A DNA stretch of 55,713 nt, taken from the NCBI GenBank assembly GCA_014323825.1, contig JACONI010000105.1, positions 1-55,713 on the forward strand, given 5' to 3'. A model generated the notes under the pieces. The model worked only from the letters and a program-made list of their open reading frames with translations. It had not been told where the DNA came from and ran no database searches. How positions within the stretch are numbered: position 1 is the first letter of the stretch; each line of letters starts with the position of its first letter. Positions 18,775 through 28,458 of this stretch are shown here, in pieces. Source of the stretch: Ekhidna sp. GTDB taxonomy: Bacteria; Bacteroidota; Bacteroidia; Cytophagales; Cyclobacteriaceae. The position numbers and the translations under genes were made by a program.

Positions 18775-20277
18775 TTACCTCTTGTTGGGGACAATTCCAA
18801 ATGCTTTGACTGATTCGGGGACTTGTACAGCCCTTCGAGGATCATCCTTGGGCAATACTATCGGTTCTCCGCCTACAATCAAGTGTTCCACCACTATGTT
18901 GAAGCGTTTCACATCCAGCCATCTTAAACCTTCGTGATAAAACTCCCGGCGTCGAAACTCTGCTATGCCTTTTACAAAGGCAGCCTGCTGTTCCGTCAAT
19001 GTATAAAAAGGAGAATACTCCTCCATGGCATTTGGGTAGGTATCCATCATAATCTGTGCGGTCAGTATATCAGAACTCGGGTCGTAATTCGATGTTCTCA
19101 CAGAAAGAAAGACCGTCAAATCGTTCAGTGCATTATCAAACTCCCTAAGCATGGTATATGCCTCCGCTCTGTTAAGCAGGACCTCTTCGGCAGTAAAATG
19201 CACCAACGGTGCATAAGCGAAACCTATTCCAGACACAACATTAGTAACCCGAAAGTACTCTATATATTTCGGATAATTTAAAAAAAAATCAGTGCCGCCA
19301 AAGAGAATTCCAAAAGACCAGTTTTTTCCAAATGGGTTTGTGTCGGAGTCAGCAAAGAGCGATTCATTTTTGGCTCTGGTCAATGCATACCTGTTTCCCG
19401 AAAAATTACGCTCATAATAAGAGGATGTCCAGGTAATTAGAAGGTTGGACGCTTCCGATGCTGCAGAATACTTTGTTGCACGCTCACTATAACTCAGTTC
19501 ACTGAACGCATCAGATGTAAAATTCTTGAGAAGGGAGGCAGGATTTCCCTGTAGGACTCGGTCTGCGTGTTCAATCACTTTTTGCCACTCCGCCTTGTAG
19601 AGGTAAAAGCGCGTTGCAAAGGCATTGGCAGACTTGGTCGTAAAATGAAATTTAGGTTCTTTGTACTCATCGCCAACGAGCGGTAAGCCTTCTTCAAGGT
19701 CTGCTTCGATTCTGTCATAGTTTTCCTTCAAAGAAGACCTCTCATACGAAACCACTGCATTTTTCTCCGATTCTGATACATAGGGTATACCTAGCTCCTC
19801 GTCTGCCGTATTAGGATCGTAGCGCATACTGAAGAAATTGGCTAACATGAAGTGGGCATATGCACGAGCTACCAGTGCCTCTCCTTTCAACTGACCTAGC
19901 TTAACCCCTTCCCCCATCTCCTCAATAGCTTCCAATCCTTGGTTGGCATGGGCAATGGCATTATAAGAGTTCACCCAATAGTAGGAAGTTGTTTCACGAA
20001 GGGTAGAGGCCGTAAAGTCTTCCCAGAAGTATGCCTTGCGATTGACATCTCCATCCACGGAAGCTCCAGGACCTTTATCATCTGCATTGTCAGACATACT
20101 TTCGGCAAATTCAGCGTATTGAGCACGTGCGTAAGCAGTAGTTATCAGTTGGCCTATTTTCTCATCACTATCTATCAATGTCCGATTATCCTGAACCTCA
20201 TCAAGAAAGTTCTCACATGCTGATAAAAAGAAGATCAGGATAACAATCCAACTTATATGAAGTGTCTTTGTTCTCAT
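18775..20277 (-). CDS. SusD/RagB-family nutrient-binding outer membrane lipoprotein
   Basis: This 500-residue surface lipoprotein has lipobox FLSAC (Cys21 from ATG 20277), then the usual CENFLDE beginning of SusD proteins. Helical repeats typical of the family follow (ALVARAYAHFMLANFF, LLNRAEAYTML) and the C-terminal RREFYHEGLRWLDVKRF motif is present. SusD proteins act as a lid on the SusC transporter and bind the ligand. The ORF can be extended to 20316, overlapping susC by 4 bp, but that start would place 13 residues before the signal peptide. The ligand is unknown. The metallohydrolase and DUF4302 partners point away from a classical polysaccharide locus, since no glycoside hydrolase is present. 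Confidence 0.92.
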   Translation of the reverse strand: MRTKTLHISWIVILIFFLSACENFLDEVQDNRTLIDSDEKIGQLITTAYARAQYAEFAESMSDNADDKGPGASVDGDVNRKAYFWEDFTASTLRETTSYYWVNSYNAIAHANQGLEAIEEMGEGVKLGQLKGEALVARAYAHFMLANFFSMRYDPNTADEELGIPYVSESEKNAVVSYERSSLKENYDRIEADLEEGLPLVGDEYKEPKFHFTTKSANAFATRFYLYKAEWQKVIEHADRVLQGNPASLLKNFTSDAFSELSYSERATKYSAASEASNLLITWTSSYYERNFSGNRYALTRAKNESLFADSDTNPFGKNWSFGILFGGTDFFLNYPKYIEYFRVTNVVSGIGFAYAPLVHFTAEEVLLNRAEAYTMLREFDNALNDLTVFLSVRTSNYDPSSDILTAQIMMDTYPNAMEEYSPFYTLTEQQAAFVKGIAEFRRREFYHEGLRWLDVKRFNIVVEHLIVGGEPIVLPKDDPRRAVQVPESVKAFGIVPNKR

Positions 20278-20312
20278 CTTCTGTGGTTTTAATTTATTGT
20301 AAACAACTAATT

Positions 20313-23300
20313 TCATATTCCAATGTTTAATGTAAATGTATATTGTCTGGTTATGGGTTGTGCCACTCCTCCTGAATTGTAAAACTCGGGGTCTACGCCG
20401 TTAAGTTTATCATCCGAATAGAGGAGAAGCGGATTTTGTACCAACCCGGTAACTGTTGCACTCCTCATTCCTATTCTGCTGAGCAGGTCTTTAGGCACAT
20501 TATAAGATAGGCTAATCGTCCTGACCCTGACAAATGTGCCGTCTGCCACACGTTCTGTTGAGAAGTTGTACGCATTGTAAGCCCTGTTTATCTCACTTTC
20601 CGGAACATCCTCCAAGAGTCTGGAGGAAGGTATAACGGGGAAATCGGTTATCTCCTCATCTCCCACCAACACCCATCTGTTTACAAAGTCTCTGGAGTAT
20701 ACCTGTAGATCATCAAAGTATGCTGCGTTCTGAAATACGGCCGGCAGCCGAATCTTATTGCCACCAGAAGCAGTGATAAAGATATCAAGTGACCAATTTT
20801 TGTAAGCAAACGAATTTTGTAAGCCTAGCGTTTTATTCGGGTCTGTGGGACCTTCATATTTTAAATAAGACAACAACCCTCCGGGTCCTTCTTCGCTTGG
20901 TTCAATTTCCACGCCGGTATCCTGAAAATTAATATCAAAAGTTTTATTCTCTTCGGGGATGTCATAGGTAGGCAATCCCCGGCTGTCAAGGCCGGTAAAT
21001 TGCAGCGAAAAAAGCGAATTTCTGGGAAATCCAATGAAACTGGCACCGGTATCATCAATGGCATTCAAAACATTAGGCAGGGATTCTATTTTAGTGATTT
21101 CCTGATCAAATATGGATCCGTTAAGGGTTGTGCTCCATCGGAAGTCTCCTCTCTGCATATTAGTTCGAATTTGAACCTCTAATCCTTTGGTTACCATATC
21201 CGCATTGTTGATTAACTTGAGCAGCTCTCCGCCTACACCGGACTGTTGCACAAAGTCCAACAAGTCAAAGCCGTCTCTTCTGTATGCATCTACTGTAACG
21301 TTGATGCTATTTTGAAATAAACCCAAATCTAAGCCCAAGTTAGTTTCATACTGCTTTTCCCATGTAAGATCGTTATTTTGAAGGTCTCTAATATAGATTG
21401 CAGTTTCTCTATTACTGGCTAAAAGCCTGTCTGTAAGAAAAAATTCAAAGACCGGGAGTGCGTTGGTTGCCGGACCCGTATTGGCTGTCAGCCCATAAGA
21501 AGCCCGGAGGGCCATTGTTGTAATAGGCTTAACATCTTTGAGAAGGGTCTCCTCTTTGGCATTCCACTTTCCACTGAATGTGTAAGTGGGTGTCCATCTC
21601 ACTTTTCCATCTTTAAGTCCCTGTCGGTTTGAGGCATTCAAGTTACCCGTGAAAGAGATAAAGTATTTGCCCTTAAATCCGTAAGTGACCCGGGAGAAGT
21701 AACTCACTGTTCGATCCCTCGTAAACGCCAATTCATAGTAGTCTGAGCTTTCATTTACGGCCTTGGCTATTATATCCGCATCTACTCTCGGAATGAGTCC
21801 TCCCTGATAAAGCAGTCCATAGCCGGTGAAACCTGTCTCATCTCTGTCTACATATCTCATTTCCTGCCCCAAGAACACGTCAAGCTCGTGTCTCGTGTTA
21901 AATGTATTGGAAAAGTTTAACGTATTCCTCAGATAAAAATTTCTTAAAAAATTAGTACTTTGGATGAAGATACCCCCTTCCGGTAAAACCACTTTCGGAG
22001 GACGCGTTGGGTTCCCCGGATCATCAAATAAATAGGGGTTGCTATCACGTATGATGGTCGTTTCGGCTGATCTGTAAGCAGCAGCAACGTTGCTGTTATC
22101 TGTTATGTTATGCTCGCTCACGCTGTTGGCATACCTTATAGCACCTGTAAAAGCATATTTCAACTTGTCGTCAAATAGTGGAATTGAAAAATCAGTTTGA
22201 AATTTAATGTCCTGTACCTTCAGGTTGACAAAGTTATTTTTGGATTCATTCAGAATATTCATCGGAGCATAGTTATAGGTGTAATATTCCAGATCTCCAT
22301 TATCATCTCTTGGCCGCAGGGTTCTGCTGGTATTCAGTGCATAGGAATAAGGATTGATGTCAAAATCTCTGGAAACAGTCCCGAAAACGTCATCGTCTTG
22401 CCTATTGAAAGAACCGGGAGCCAACTGCCTGCGATAAGACCCAAGCAACGAGAAGGTGAGTGATGCCTTCTCTTTGACAAAAAGCGTATTTCTGAGATTG
22501 ACGGTCAATCTGTCCACGTCATCGCTAATCGTCCATCCTGCATCTCTGTATAACCCTACAGAACCGTAAAAAAGGTTATCTCCACCGCCTCCTGACAGGC
22601 TTATCGTATGATTCTGGATGAGTGATCGTTGTTTAAATAACTCATCAAACCAGTCTGTATTTGCACGTTCATATGTTTGTAGAAACTTATCTCTACTCTG
22701 TGGAGTGTTGTCTACTTCATAGAGTCCTGTGTTCGGATTGTAATTGTTAAGCGCATTGCTCAATATTCCGTAAACGCCGCTGTATCGATCCTGCGATACC
22801 GTTGTGTAATCCAGCCGTCCTTTACGCTCAAGTTCCTTTAAAATACTCATGTTTTCTTTGGAATTCAGAATATCTACTTCTGCATAAGTAGGGATATCTC
22901 GTATAGTAAATTCGCCTGAATAATTTATCTGAAGAGGCTGGTTTCGTTTGCCTTGCTTGGTAGTAATTACAATTACACCATTTAACGATCGTGCACCATA
23001 AATGGCAGTCGCTGAGGCATCTCGCAGTATCTCAAGGCTTTCAATATCATTCGGATTTAACCCTGCTACTGCGGATCCTATCAAGGTATTAATATTACCC
23101 GAAACCAGATCGTCAAAATCTAAGTTAATCAAATCCTCCTGAACCACTCCGTCGATGACCCATAATGGCCTGCCGTCACCCTGAATGGAAGATGACCCCC
23201 GAATGGTAATTCTGGGGCCTGCCCCGAAAGTACCGGACACGCTTTGAACATTTACACCGGCAGCCTTTCCCTGCAACATCTGGGAGACATCTCCGATGCC

Positions 23301-23693
23301 GTCTATATCTACTTCCTCAGCGGTCAGAGACTGTGAAGCACCTGTATATAAGCGCTTGGAGATATCTCCATAGCCGGTCACTACCACCTGTTCCAGTTCT
23401 GAAACTTCGGATGCCAGACTGACATCAATAGTTGTTCTGGACCCTACGACTTCTTCCCGGCCTTCAAAGCCTATATAGGAAAAAACGAGTGTTGCACCCT
23501 CTTCAACCGAAATTCGATAATTTCCGTCAATGTCAGTTATGACCCCTGTCGTTGTGCCTTTAATCACAACATTCACTCCTAACAGGCTCTCACCGTTCTC
23601 ATCGGTAATCCTGCCGGATACCGTTTTTTGTGCCATCACACCAAAAAGAAGGATAGTAATAAACACAAAACTTAGTAGTAAAATTCTCTTCAT
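20313..23693 (-). CDS. SusC/RagA-family TonB-dependent outer membrane transporter
   Basis: This 1126-residue TonB-dependent transporter pairs with the SusD protein downstream. After a signal peptide ending near VMAQ come the carboxypeptidase-regulatory-like domain (residues about 22-100, SGRITDENGESLLGVNVVIKG) and a plug domain (about 105-240). The plug shows VVVTGYG, the RGSSSI motif and SATAIYGARSLNGVIVITTK. The rest is a 22-strand barrel ending in FTLNIGI. It energises ligand import through TonB-ExbBD. The gene leads the four-gene operon. The start ATG at 23693 fits the signal peptide directly. No sigma/anti-sigma pair sits next to it and there is no N-terminal signalling extension. Confidence 0.93.
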   Translation of the reverse strand: MKRILLLSFVFITILLFGVMAQKTVSGRITDENGESLLGVNVVIKGTTTGVITDIDGNYRISVEEGATLVFSYIGFEGREEVVGSRTTIDVSLASEVSELEQVVVTGYGDISKRLYTGASQSLTAEEVDIDGIGDVSQMLQGKAAGVNVQSVSGTFGAGPRITIRGSSSIQGDGRPLWVIDGVVQEDLINLDFDDLVSGNINTLIGSAVAGLNPNDIESLEILRDASATAIYGARSLNGVIVITTKQGKRNQPLQINYSGEFTIRDIPTYAEVDILNSKENMSILKELERKGRLDYTTVSQDRYSGVYGILSNALNNYNPNTGLYEVDNTPQSRDKFLQTYERANTDWFDELFKQRSLIQNHTISLSGGGGDNLFYGSVGLYRDAGWTISDDVDRLTVNLRNTLFVKEKASLTFSLLGSYRRQLAPGSFNRQDDDVFGTVSRDFDINPYSYALNTSRTLRPRDDNGDLEYYTYNYAPMNILNESKNNFVNLKVQDIKFQTDFSIPLFDDKLKYAFTGAIRYANSVSEHNITDNSNVAAAYRSAETTIIRDSNPYLFDDPGNPTRPPKVVLPEGGIFIQSTNFLRNFYLRNTLNFSNTFNTRHELDVFLGQEMRYVDRDETGFTGYGLLYQGGLIPRVDADIIAKAVNESSDYYELAFTRDRTVSYFSRVTYGFKGKYFISFTGNLNASNRQGLKDGKVRWTPTYTFSGKWNAKEETLLKDVKPITTMALRASYGLTANTGPATNALPVFEFFLTDRLLASNRETAIYIRDLQNNDLTWEKQYETNLGLDLGLFQNSINVTVDAYRRDGFDLLDFVQQSGVGGELLKLINNADMVTKGLEVQIRTNMQRGDFRWSTTLNGSIFDQEITKIESLPNVLNAIDDTGASFIGFPRNSLFSLQFTGLDSRGLPTYDIPEENKTFDINFQDTGVEIEPSEEGPGGLLSYLKYEGPTDPNKTLGLQNSFAYKNWSLDIFITASGGNKIRLPAVFQNAAYFDDLQVYSRDFVNRWVLVGDEEITDFPVIPSSRLLEDVPESEINRAYNAYNFSTERVADGTFVRVRTISLSYNVPKDLLSRIGMRSATVTGLVQNPLLLYSDDKLNGVDPEFYNSGGVAQPITRQYTFTLNIGI

Positions 23694-23740
23694 ACTAACT
23701 TGTTAGTTGTTATTAAATACTTAATTAAAATATTATTTTT

Positions 23741-23748
23741 CAAATATA
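23741..23748 (-). promoter_or_regulatory. Possible promoter -7 element of the SusCD operon
   Basis: On the minus strand the sequence reads TATATTTG, a match to the Bacteroidota TAnnTTTG element, about 48 bp before the susC start. No well-spaced TTG (-33) partner is seen; the nearest is about 26 nt upstream. The call rests on the one element. Confidence 0.35.
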
Positions 23749-23899
23749 TATAATGTTTGTAAAATTATCATTAACAAATAATTAAATCAAGCGTATCAAG
23801 CGTAATATCAATGAAAATTGCTAAAATTTCTATGAATTATTCATCATTTAATGTTAAAAAATACAAAAGCCAGATTTTATTTAGGATCAAGATAATTAA

Positions 23900-24350
23900 A
23901 GAGAGTTCGATTTAATTATAATTATTCCGATAAGTAATATTACTTATTTAGTATCACAAAACTTCATTTTGAGAGATGGCTTTTTCTCGGAGCAGTTATA
24001 AGCTATCCATGCAGAGAAAGCGTTATTGAAGAAGTCTGCCTGACTTCTGTGTCCGGTGTTCTACCTGAAAAATATGCTTCAATTGGCCCATGATGGTCTC
24101 ACAGATAGCCCTTTTTCGGAGCAGGATGGCCTCCATTACAGGCGTGATAGCTTGCGACTTCATGTTTCTTTTCAGCCGGATAACAAGATGAACGCCTCTG
24201 AAGAAACGCAGTGAGAACAACTCTTTCCTGATCAGCAATGCTTTTTGATAGGTAGATTTTTAGTTCATTGATTGAATTTTAAAATGTCAATATACCAAAA
24301 TTCTACCTTTTTTACTAAAAGATTCACACTTGCTTACACCGAACTCACGT
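23900..24350 (-). mobile_element. Internally deleted IS982-type element
   Basis: About 450 bp lie between imperfect inverted ends. The left end reads GAGTTCGATTTAA (inward on +) and the right end reads GAGTTCGGTGTAA (inward on minus), 11 of 13 matching. The left end region also aligns with a second IS982 remnant at 55105-55187. Only the 3' part of the transposase gene is inside. The size resembles a non-autonomous deletion derivative. Confidence 0.7.
23944..24265 (-). pseudogene. IS982-family transposase C-terminal remnant, frameshifted
   Basis: The minus-strand frame reads from about KALLIRKELFSL through HLVIRLKRNMK and LLRKRAICETIMGQLKHI to QVEH, the conserved C-terminal part of IS982 transposases. 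The frame then shifts, and the remaining tail is readable as GHRSQADFFNNAFSAWIAY, then EKKPSLKMKFCDTK and a stop at 23944. The N-terminal two thirds, with most catalytic residues, are absent. Non-functional. Confidence 0.82.
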
Positions 24351-24406
24351 TGTTTTATAATTTTAGATAACCGCAAATAATCTTTCAGACTTCAAAAGTT
24401 GTTGAT

Positions 24407-25039
24407 CTATGCTTGTGGATCTTCCTCGTTTATCATTCCAGGTTCAGCCTCTTCATTTTTGAAGTACCTTCTCCGGAAAATAATGATGCAGCAGATTGCA
24501 ATAAAAATGGAAGCATCAGCGATGTTAAAAACAGGCCAAAGTGCCATATAATTACCGCCCATAAACGGAATCCAGCCCGGTAAATACCCTTCCCAAATGT
24601 CAATGTAAAACATATCTACAACCTGTCCGTGAAACCAGGGAGTGGGGGCATCAAAAGGAGCATTATCCAGGCATACTCCATAAAAAATGGAGTCAATAAG
24701 ATTACCGACAGCGCCGCCAAGAATTAAAGCAATGCATATTAATAGTCCTACATTTGCTTCTTTTTTAACAAGCGAATACAAGTAATAACCGATTGCAAAC
24801 ATGGCACCAATTCTAAAGACTGTAAGCATGAGTTTTCCATACTCAAAATCTAACCTCATCCCAAAGGCCATCCCCGGATTAGTTAAGTAGTGGAGTTTGA
24901 ATAGTTCTCCAAGAATGAGCATCTGACCTTGAGATCCCATTTGCATGTTGTAGTGCACCAGCATCTTTACCATCTGATCCACGATAATTACGACCAGGCT
25001 TATTAGAAAATATTTATACTTAATAGCTCTATGATTCAT
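24407..25039 (-). CDS. lspA: Lipoprotein signal peptidase II
   Basis: This 210-residue inner membrane aspartyl protease cleaves prolipoproteins ahead of the acylated cysteine. The family landmarks are present: VDQMVKM in helix 1, TNPGMAFGM, GGAVGNLIDS, the catalytic Asp142 in VVDMFYI and catalytic Asp175 in FNIADASI. Four transmembrane helices are visible. Bacteroidota LspA proteins often have the longer periplasmic loop seen here between residues 118 and 168. The start overlaps the ileS stop by 4 bp (ATGA), implying coupled translation. It is the last gene of the RND-ileS-lspA unit and would mature the lipoproteins encoded elsewhere in the window. Confidence 0.93.
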   Translation of the reverse strand: MNHRAIKYKYFLISLVVIIVDQMVKMLVHYNMQMGSQGQMLILGELFKLHYLTNPGMAFGMRLDFEYGKLMLTVFRIGAMFAIGYYLYSLVKKEANVGLLICIALILGGAVGNLIDSIFYGVCLDNAPFDAPTPWFHGQVVDMFYIDIWEGYLPGWIPFMGGNYMALWPVFNIADASIFIAICCIIIFRRRYFKNEEAEPGMINEEDPQA

Positions 25040-28000
25040 CCGTTTGCTTTTTCTAAGTCAATGAAAATTTCTATTCCATCAATATTTAATTTCTCAGCAT
25101 CATTAGTAGCTCCCTCTTCCAGGTTTATGGTCAATGTTTCTCTCTTGATATATTGTGAACACTCACTTATTGCCGAAGCCATTAGTTGATTATCCGTTTT
25201 GTAGGTGACCGCTACTTTATCCTGAACGTCTAATCCTTTATCTTTTCTGAGTTTCTGGATCCGATTAACCACGTCTCTGCTCAAGCCTTCTCTCTTCAAG
25301 TCATCTGTAATGGTGATGTCCAAAGCTACGGTCAATCCATTTTCCGAGGCGACCAGCCAGCCGGGGATATCTTCTGAGGTAATTTCAACATCTTCAAAGA
25401 GGAGTGTGATAATTTCTCCATTGACTTCAAGATTATATGAACCCCTTCCTTCAATTGCAGCTATTTCTTCCTTACCAAAACCGCTGATGAGAGTTGTAAT
25501 TGCCTTCATCTTAGCGCCATATTTTTTGCCCAGTTCCCGGAAATTGGGCTTGATCTTCTTCACCAGAATTCCCGATGCATCATCCACGTATTCAATCTCT
25601 TTAACATTCGTCTCTGTAAGAATCAATTCTTCAACTTGTTGTATCCTTTCCTTCGCTTCCGGTTTGAGAATCGGAACTAAAATCTTATGGAGAGGCTGTC
25701 TGCCCTTAATTTTCTCTTTCTTCCTAAGCGAGTGAACTAACGATGAGATATTCTGAGCATAGCGCATACCGGCGGTCAGTTCCGGCTCCAGGAGTTCTTC
25801 TTGAGCCTTCGTCAATATGGAAAGATGAACGGAGCCTTCCTTTAGTGGCGTATCATTTTCTTTGGCTGCTTTTCTGATGCCGTCGGAGAGATTTTTGTAA
25901 AGCCAATCAGCATAAAAAGGAGCAATAGGGCTCATTAACTGACAGGTCACCATCAGACACTCATAAAGTGTTTCATAAGCTGACTTTTTATCTGCGTTTA
26001 ACTCCGTTCTCCAGAATCGTTTCCTTGACAATCGTACATACCAGTTGGAGAGTTGGTCATTAACAAAATCCTGAATAGCCCGTGCAGCTTTAGTAGGTTC
26101 ATAATCCTCGTAATAAGAAGAAACATCTTTAATCAAAACCTGCAATTCCGATAGTATCCAGCGATCAAACTTTGGACGGTTCTCTACCGGAATGATATTC
26201 AATTCATCCATCCGAAACCCGTCCAGATTTGCATAAAGAGCAAAAAAAGAATAAGTATTCGTAAGTGTTCCGAAGAACTTTCGTTGAACCTCGAAAACAC
26301 CATCCGGGTCAAACTTTAGATTATCCCACGGATTGGCGTTAGAGATCATATACCAACGTGTGGGATCCGCACCATACTTCTCTAGTGTGTCAAATGGATT
26401 GATTGCGTTACCCAGTCGTTTAGACATCTTATTACCATTTTTGTCCAGAACCAAGCCATTTGCAATCACATTTTTATAGGCTACTGAATCATTGAGCAAC
26501 ACCGCAATTGCGTGCAAAGTGAAAAACCAGCCTCTCGTTTGGTCAACACCTTCTGCAATGAAATCCGCAGGATAATTAATATGGTAGATATCCTCATTTT
26601 CAAAAGGATAATGCCATTGTGCGTATGGCATAGCCCCTGAGTCAAACCAAACATCTATTAAGTCTGATTCTCTAAACATTTTCTTCCCGGAGTCGCTCAC
26701 AAGGACGACATCATCCACGTAAGGTCTGTGAAGGTCAAAATCTTCAGGGAGGTCTGCATCCATGAATCCTGCTTCGACAGATTTATGAACCTCCTTTTGC
26801 AACTCTGCTATACTGCCGATACACTTCATTTCCTGTCGATCTTTAGTAACCCAGATCGGCAGAGGAGTACCCCAATATCTTGAACGGCTCAAGTTCCAGT
26901 CAACCAAATTTTCAAGCCAGTTGCCAAATCGACCCGTTCCTGTAGCTTCAGGTTTCCAGTTGATGGTCTTGTTTAGCTCAACTAATCTGTCTTTTAAAGC
27001 AGTGGTTTTTATAAACCAGGAATCAAGCGGATAGTAAAGTACCGGTTTGTCTGTCCTCCAGCAGTGTGGATAGGAGTGTTCATACTTTTCAACTTTGAAA
27101 GCATTGTTTTCTTCTTTCAGTTTGATCGCAATGAGAACATCTGTCGGTTTGAAGTCCGGATGGTTGCGTTCTTCATCACTGTAATACTCCTCCTTCACAA
27201 ACCTTTCCGCAAAATCGGTCACCTCTGTCACAAACCTTCCCTGCTTGTCCACTAATGGAGCATCCTGCCCTTTTTCGCCTTGCACCACCACAGCCGGAAC
27301 ACCTGCTGCCCGGGTTACTCTAAAGTCATCTGCACCAAATACGGAGGCCGTATGTACGATACCGGTACCATCTTCTGTGGAAACAAAATCGCCTGATATT
27401 ACTCTAAATGCGTTCTTTTCAAGATGGTCGTTTGTCACGTATTGCATCAGCTGCTCATAGCGGATTTCGAGAATTTCTTCTCCGGAGAATTCCTGAGCGA
27501 TCTCAAATGGGATCAACTTATCACCTTGTTTGTAATCGGTAAGTGATAACGCTTTTGCTTTTTCTGAAAAATATTTTCCTACCAGATCTTTAGCTAAAAC
27601 AACAGAAACTGCTTTTCCGGTGTACCGATTGAAAGTTTTTACTTTCACATAAGTAATGCTCTCGCCAATAGCCAGCGCACAGTTGGACGGAAGCGTCCAC
27701 GGAGTGGTCGTCCAGGCGATGATCCTTACGTCTTCGTTTTTATCTTCAAAAAGAAAGGCAGACCTGTCATCTTTTTTCACCTTAAACTGAGCAACGACAG
27801 ATGTGTCTTGTACATCCCGGTAGGTTCCGGGTTGATTCAACTCATGGGAGCTAAGCCCGGTTCCTGCTGCGGGAGAGTAGGGTTGTACCGTATATCCTTT
27901 ATAAAGAAGCCCTTTTTCATAAAGTCTTTTTAGCAGGTTCCAAACCGACTCAATGTACTCCTTCTCAAAGGTAACATATGGGTTATCCAGGTCAACCCAG

Positions 28001-28458
28001 TAGCCCATTTGCTGCGTAAGATCATCCCATTGGCGTTTATATTTCATCACTGTCTCACGGCACCTGACATTATATTCTTCAACAGAGATTTTTTTACCAA
28101 TATCATCTTTCGTAATACCAAGTTCCTTTTCCACCTGAAGTTCAACAGGCAATCCATGTGTATCCCATCCTCCTTTCCTTTTAACCTGGTAACCCTGAAG
28201 TGTCTTGTATCGGCAAAAAATATCCTTAATCGTTCTTGCCATCACATGATGGATACCGGGGGTCCCGTTAGCAGACGGCGGACCTTCGTAGAAAGTGAAT
28301 GCTTCATTCCCTTCCCTTGAAGTAACAGAACGCTCAGGTATTTGCTCTTCTTCCCAAAACTTGCGAATATTTCCGGCTATCTCGGAATAGCTGACTTGTT
28401 TAAACTCAGGATATTTCACGTGTAATTGTTCTAAGTTTATTTCTTTTTTCATTTTCAT
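25036..28458 (-). CDS. ileS: Isoleucyl-tRNA synthetase, eukaryote-like (type 2) form
   Basis: This class I aminoacyl-tRNA synthetase of about 1140 residues charges tRNA-Ile. The HIGH equivalent is HHVM in GIHHVMARTIKD near residue 70, and the KMSKS loop is KMSKRLGN near residue 676. The editing domain and the Trp-rich catalytic core (GWDTHGLPVE, DWNLSRSRYWGTPLPIW, GVDQTRGWF) are intact. The GxHHV form, the length and the C-terminal extension place it with eukaryote-like bacterial IleS proteins. That subgroup is known for reduced sensitivity to pseudomonic acid; resistance here is inference. ATG starts at 28458 and 28452 both overlap the upstream RND gene by about 50 bp, so the true start is uncertain. 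Confidence 0.93.
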   Translation of the reverse strand: MKMKKEINLEQLHVKYPEFKQVSYSEIAGNIRKFWEEEQIPERSVTSREGNEAFTFYEGPPSANGTPGIHHVMARTIKDIFCRYKTLQGYQVKRKGGWDTHGLPVELQVEKELGITKDDIGKKISVEEYNVRCRETVMKYKRQWDDLTQQMGYWVDLDNPYVTFEKEYIESVWNLLKRLYEKGLLYKGYTVQPYSPAAGTGLSSHELNQPGTYRDVQDTSVVAQFKVKKDDRSAFLFEDKNEDVRIIAWTTTPWTLPSNCALAIGESITYVKVKTFNRYTGKAVSVVLAKDLVGKYFSEKAKALSLTDYKQGDKLIPFEIAQEFSGEEILEIRYEQLMQYVTNDHLEKNAFRVISGDFVSTEDGTGIVHTASVFGADDFRVTRAAGVPAVVVQGEKGQDAPLVDKQGRFVTEVTDFAERFVKEEYYSDEERNHPDFKPTDVLIAIKLKEENNAFKVEKYEHSYPHCWRTDKPVLYYPLDSWFIKTTALKDRLVELNKTINWKPEATGTGRFGNWLENLVDWNLSRSRYWGTPLPIWVTKDRQEMKCIGSIAELQKEVHKSVEAGFMDADLPEDFDLHRPYVDDVVLVSDSGKKMFRESDLIDVWFDSGAMPYAQWHYPFENEDIYHINYPADFIAEGVDQTRGWFFTLHAIAVLLNDSVAYKNVIANGLVLDKNGNKMSKRLGNAINPFDTLEKYGADPTRWYMISNANPWDNLKFDPDGVFEVQRKFFGTLTNTYSFFALYANLDGFRMDELNIIPVENRPKFDRWILSELQVLIKDVSSYYEDYEPTKAARAIQDFVNDQLSNWYVRLSRKRFWRTELNADKKSAYETLYECLMVTCQLMSPIAPFYADWLYKNLSDGIRKAAKENDTPLKEGSVHLSILTKAQEELLEPELTAGMRYAQNISSLVHSLRKKEKIKGRQPLHKILVPILKPEAKERIQQVEELILTETNVKEIEYVDDASGILVKKIKPNFRELGKKYGAKMKAITTLISGFGKEEIAAIEGRGSYNLEVNGEIITLLFEDVEITSEDIPGWLVASENGLTVALDITITDDLKREGLSRDVVNRIQKLRKDKGLDVQDKVAVTYKTDNQLMASAISECSQYIKRETLTINLEEGATNDAEKLNIDGIEIFIDLEKANG

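Noticed and set aside
25310-25735. 141-codon open frame antisense to ileS
   Set aside because: Shadow of the ileS coding frame; no start context or homology.
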